Assembly: GCA_019261985.1 (NCBI GenBank)
Contig: JAFAQY010000053.1
Span: 1-64,000 of the forward strand
Source of the DNA: Bryobacterales bacterium
Lineage (GTDB): Bacteria > Acidobacteriota > Terriglobia > Bryobacterales > Bryobacteraceae
Direction: 5' to 3'
DNA length: 64,000 bases
The position numbers were made by a program, and so were the translations under genes. Of the stretch, positions 62,701 to 64,000 are shown one piece after another. The notes under the pieces were generated by a model. The model was given only the letters and a program-made list of their open reading frames with translations. It did not search any database and was not told the DNA's origin. How positions within the stretch are numbered: position 1 is the stretch's first letter; each line of letters opens with the position of its first letter.

Positions 62701-63456
62701 ACCAGCCGGAAGGAGTTGAACGTATCCGCATCGGACGTCGCCGCGGGAGAATCCGAAGCGTCCGACGCGGAGGAAGCCGAGCAGCGGTATCAGGAAATCC
62801 GCGCAAAAATCGACGCGCTGGGGCCTGTCAACCCGCAGGCGCTTGAAGAATATCGCGAAGCGCAGCAACGCTACGACTTCCTCAACACGCAGCGCCAGGA
62901 TTTGCTCGATTCCATCCGCGATACGGAGAAAGCGATCCACGACCTGGATATCGAATCGCGGCGGCGATTCAAAGAAGCGTTCGACTCTATCAACGAGCAC
63001 TTCCGCGAGATGTTCCGGACCCTTTTCGGCGGCGGCCAGGGGGAGATGCGGCTCACGGACGAAGAAAATATCGGCGACAGCGGGATCGACATCATGGCTT
63101 CGCCCCCCGGCAAGCGTTTGCAAAATGTCGCGCTACTTTCCGGCGGCGAGAAATCCCTCACCGCAATGGCTCTGCTGATGGCGATTTTCCGCTACACCCC
63201 CAGCCCCTTCTGTATTCTCGACGAAGTGGACGCGCCGCTGGATGAACCCAACATTCAGCGCCTCACGCGCCTGATCAAAGAGATGTCGGAGACCACCCAG
63301 TTCATCGTGATCACGCACGCCAAGCGGACCATGGAGGCCGCGCAAGCGCTCTACGGTGTAACCATGCAGGAGCCGGGCATTTCGAAATTGGTCAGCGTGC
63401 GCTTCGAGCCGGTAGATGAAAAGGGCACCCAGGTAGTAGAGCTAGCGGCGGTGTGA
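59725..63456 (+). CDS. smc: Chromosome segregation protein SMC
   Basis: A 1243-residue SMC that compacts and organises the chromosome with ScpAB. Walker A is GPNGCGKSN (about residues 32-40); long coiled coils surround a central hinge (about 540-720); the C-terminal head has the signature LSGGEKSLTAMAL and Walker B PFCILDEVDAPLDEPN. AGGAGGGG precedes the TTG start. In the hinge region residues 629-646 are encoded by two copies of the dispersed palindrome (GQASACPEQSTGQAEACP). An N-terminal insert near residues 115-135 (ANANGNGVHPQHPKP) is also unusual but may be lineage-specific. Confidence 0.95.
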   Translation: MLKLKRVDIQGFKSFYDRSDLRFHGTGIAAIVGPNGCGKSNISDAISWVLGEQSAKSLRGARMEDVIFAGTRDRKPLGLAQVTLTMVDPAAATPIPNAPHHAHIETSVGPDGETHIEAHSELPANANGNGVHPQHPKPEEITITRRLYRSGESDYLINGRPARLRDIQDLFMGTGLGPESYAIIEQGRIGQILSNKPADRRAVIEEAAGIGKYKTRKRLAEAKLESARQNLSRVFDILEEVGRQANSLKRQASKAKRYEELRTQMLGHLRRAVAGRFTVLEREATKLALDLNEAQTAFQGFSAQVQEKEVEHTSTQEACFKTEAALTSARSRVAELNLESERTRGRLEMQAKQIAAIDERLTTGEAETQNLEARHQQENAELQAHTQTLAQLETASATARENLQAKTAERDALQTSLRARERAIEVSRQQVLRLLGEASTLRNQLAQIDEYLAGMERDSARCKREEEAASSDLARMEQMKKDLSTRLSARQMELESLADRRRRVEEEIKQRQASTVAARARLEEVRGALSRQKARKDSLEEILSHRSYTTESVKRLFEHEPVEGFKPAGVLADFVEAIDPAWEKACETFLHEELEYVVVNGWAEAERGIELMYAESDGRATFLVHLLVGQASACPEQSTGQAEACPTGVAGRLSDTLRLTNGLAAAPQDLAPRLSRCFLVSDRATAQQLAITNPDCYFLLPDGVSYHGHAVSAGRKTGGGPLALKRELRELNLQVDQRQRETDALAGEIEELERSTSQLREELEHVRHLQQSQEKDALALDHEQRKLAEEFTRSGSRLSVARLELERLGREDSRARAQREESQRVVAEKEQARFEQEKELEAARAEFERMQAQAHSIGEEHAALRADLAGRDERLRSEKAAAARLEAQLSHLATRRDELARELERMGVERARLLADNIELDRKAASLAEATADAAAEVERLATEETAGRAALLALEECLKALRAEAQTAQDRRSELEVELVKKQGDLKYLDETSRKELNVSASDVAAGESEASDAEEAEQRYQEIRAKIDALGPVNPQALEEYREAQQRYDFLNTQRQDLLDSIRDTEKAIHDLDIESRRRFKEAFDSINEHFREMFRTLFGGGQGEMRLTDEENIGDSGIDIMASPPGKRLQNVALLSGGEKSLTAMALLMAIFRYTPSPFCILDEVDAPLDEPNIQRLTRLIKEMSETTQFIVITHAKRTMEAAQALYGVTMQEPGISKLVSVRFEPVDEKGTQVVELAAV
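61609..61661. repeat. Two palindromic repeat copies inside smc, in frame
   Basis: GGACAAGCTTCAGCTTGTCC (61609-61628) and GGACAAGCTGAAGCTTGTCC (61642-61661) are perfect copies in opposite orientation separated by 13 bases. They do not interrupt the smc frame. The TAG that usually borders the element is read out of frame here (GTA GGA), so no stop arises. Both arms could pair with each other in DNA or RNA. Confidence 0.93.
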
Positions 63457-63498
63457 AAGCAGCCCGAAGGAGTTATCGAACCCGGTGAACAGCCGGAT

Positions 63499-64000
63499 GT
63501 GATCCTGAGGGGCACAAAGAGCGTCGGAATTGAGATAACGCGTCTTTATTTGGAGGACGGGACGGATCTGCAAAGTGAGCAGGTGCAACGACAGCGCCGG
63601 AGCGATGCGTTCAACCGCGCAAGAGACCTGCATCTAACCTCGTGTGGAACAGTCGGCGATCTCACGCTTGTGTTCAACAGTGCCGTCCCCATCTGGGATG
63701 TGGCGGGGTTGGCCAACGATATCGCCGGCCTCGCGGCTAAACTTGCGGATGCGAGTGTAGGTCAGGTTCAGCGAACAATGTATCGTCATATTCCGCTTCT
63801 TGACGCCGTGTTCGTTGGCGGCCAGGGCGAAGGATGGCAATACGCGACCACATATGGAGGCTACGGCGGATTTACGGAGCTACAACGGCTGCAACAAGTC
63901 GTAATGGATAAGGAAGGCAAGGCCTATCGTCCGTGTGCCTCCTGCTGGCTCCTGGTAGTGGTAGATTTCGCAGACCACATCCGCGAGATTCCGCGAAAGT
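63499..64000 (+). CDS. Hypothetical protein, cut by the right edge; true start uncertain
   Basis: A frame is open from just after the smc stop (63457) to the end of the window. Its translation looks like real protein: VIEPGEQPDVILRG, then KSVGIEITRLYLEDG, LTLVFNSAVPIWDVAGLAN and YRPCASCWLLVVVDFADHIREIP. The first plausible start codon is a GTG at 63499, but protein-like sequence extends about 12 codons upstream of it, so the 5' end may be missing. The pattern PD..L.G....GIEIT resembles uncharacterised restriction-like or DUF proteins; I cannot name the family. Confidence 0.6.
   Translation, partial: MILRGTKSVGIEITRLYLEDGTDLQSEQVQRQRRSDAFNRARDLHLTSCGTVGDLTLVFNSAVPIWDVAGLANDIAGLAAKLADASVGQVQRTMYRHIPLLDAVFVGGQGEGWQYATTYGGYGGFTELQRLQQVVMDKEGKAYRPCASCWLLVVVDFADHIREIPRK

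Noticed and set aside
63634-63840. Minus-strand frame of 68 codons near the right edge
   Set aside because: Opposite a better plus-strand frame that runs through to the window end.

Overview
The window looks like a chromosomal segment of an Acidobacteriota bacterium, probably close to Bryobacter/Solibacter. This rests on gene content: an Oar-like TonB-dependent receptor of about 1060 residues, a VWFA-related protein, several DinB proteins, a tricorn-like protease, small conserved proteins I associate with that phylum, high GC, and a dispersed palindromic repeat built around GCTGAAGC or GCTAAAGC. The assignment is inferred, not proven.

Layout. 0-7 kb: a transposase tail, uppP, ppa, a frameshifted XRE regulator, several exported small proteins, and a three-gene minus-strand operon (5184-6788). 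That operon encodes a Phi-1-like putative metallopeptidase, a stand-alone copy of its C-terminal domain, and a Gly/Ala-rich peptide. 7-11 kb: a catabolic run of aldehyde dehydrogenase, beta-hydroxyacid dehydrogenase and M24 peptidase-like protein. 11-21 kb: small regulators, a cNMP-binding/thioredoxin-reductase-like flavoprotein, alcohol dehydrogenase, cytidylate-kinase-like protein, Fe(II)-trafficking protein, pseudouridine synthase and VWFA protein. 21-27 kb: TonB-dependent receptor, FAD reductase and hemL. 27-33 kb: a minus-strand operon resembling the protocatechuate/gallate 4,5-cleavage pathway (LigJ-like amidohydrolase, ABC ATPase and permease, LigB-like dioxygenase, two RraA/CHA-aldolase-like proteins). 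33-47 kb: formamidase-like protein, gamma-glutamyltransferase, methyltransferase, tricorn-like protease, FAD/Fe-S oxidoreductase fusion, HAD phosphatase, gap and dcd.

47.9-48.5 kb is a mobile-element graveyard: a phd antitoxin stump, an IS481-type remnant and the domain V hairpin of a group II intron. 50.2-52 kb holds integrase debris and a 1.2 kb islet carrying higBA, bounded by the 3' part of the initiator tRNA gene and a 45-bp near-copy of it. 52-64 kb: TonB, a Gfo/Idh dehydrogenase, a TPR membrane protein and a decayed partial duplicate of it, a nucleotidyltransferase pair, a frameshifted M50 protease, smc, and a gene running off the right edge.

The most unusual signal is the palindrome GGACAAGCTGAAGCTTGTCC and its relatives. 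Copies abut or supply stop and start codons in the aromatic operon. Copies also sit in frame inside the tricorn-like protease and inside the hinge region of SMC, where they are translated as GQASACP/GQAEACP peptides.
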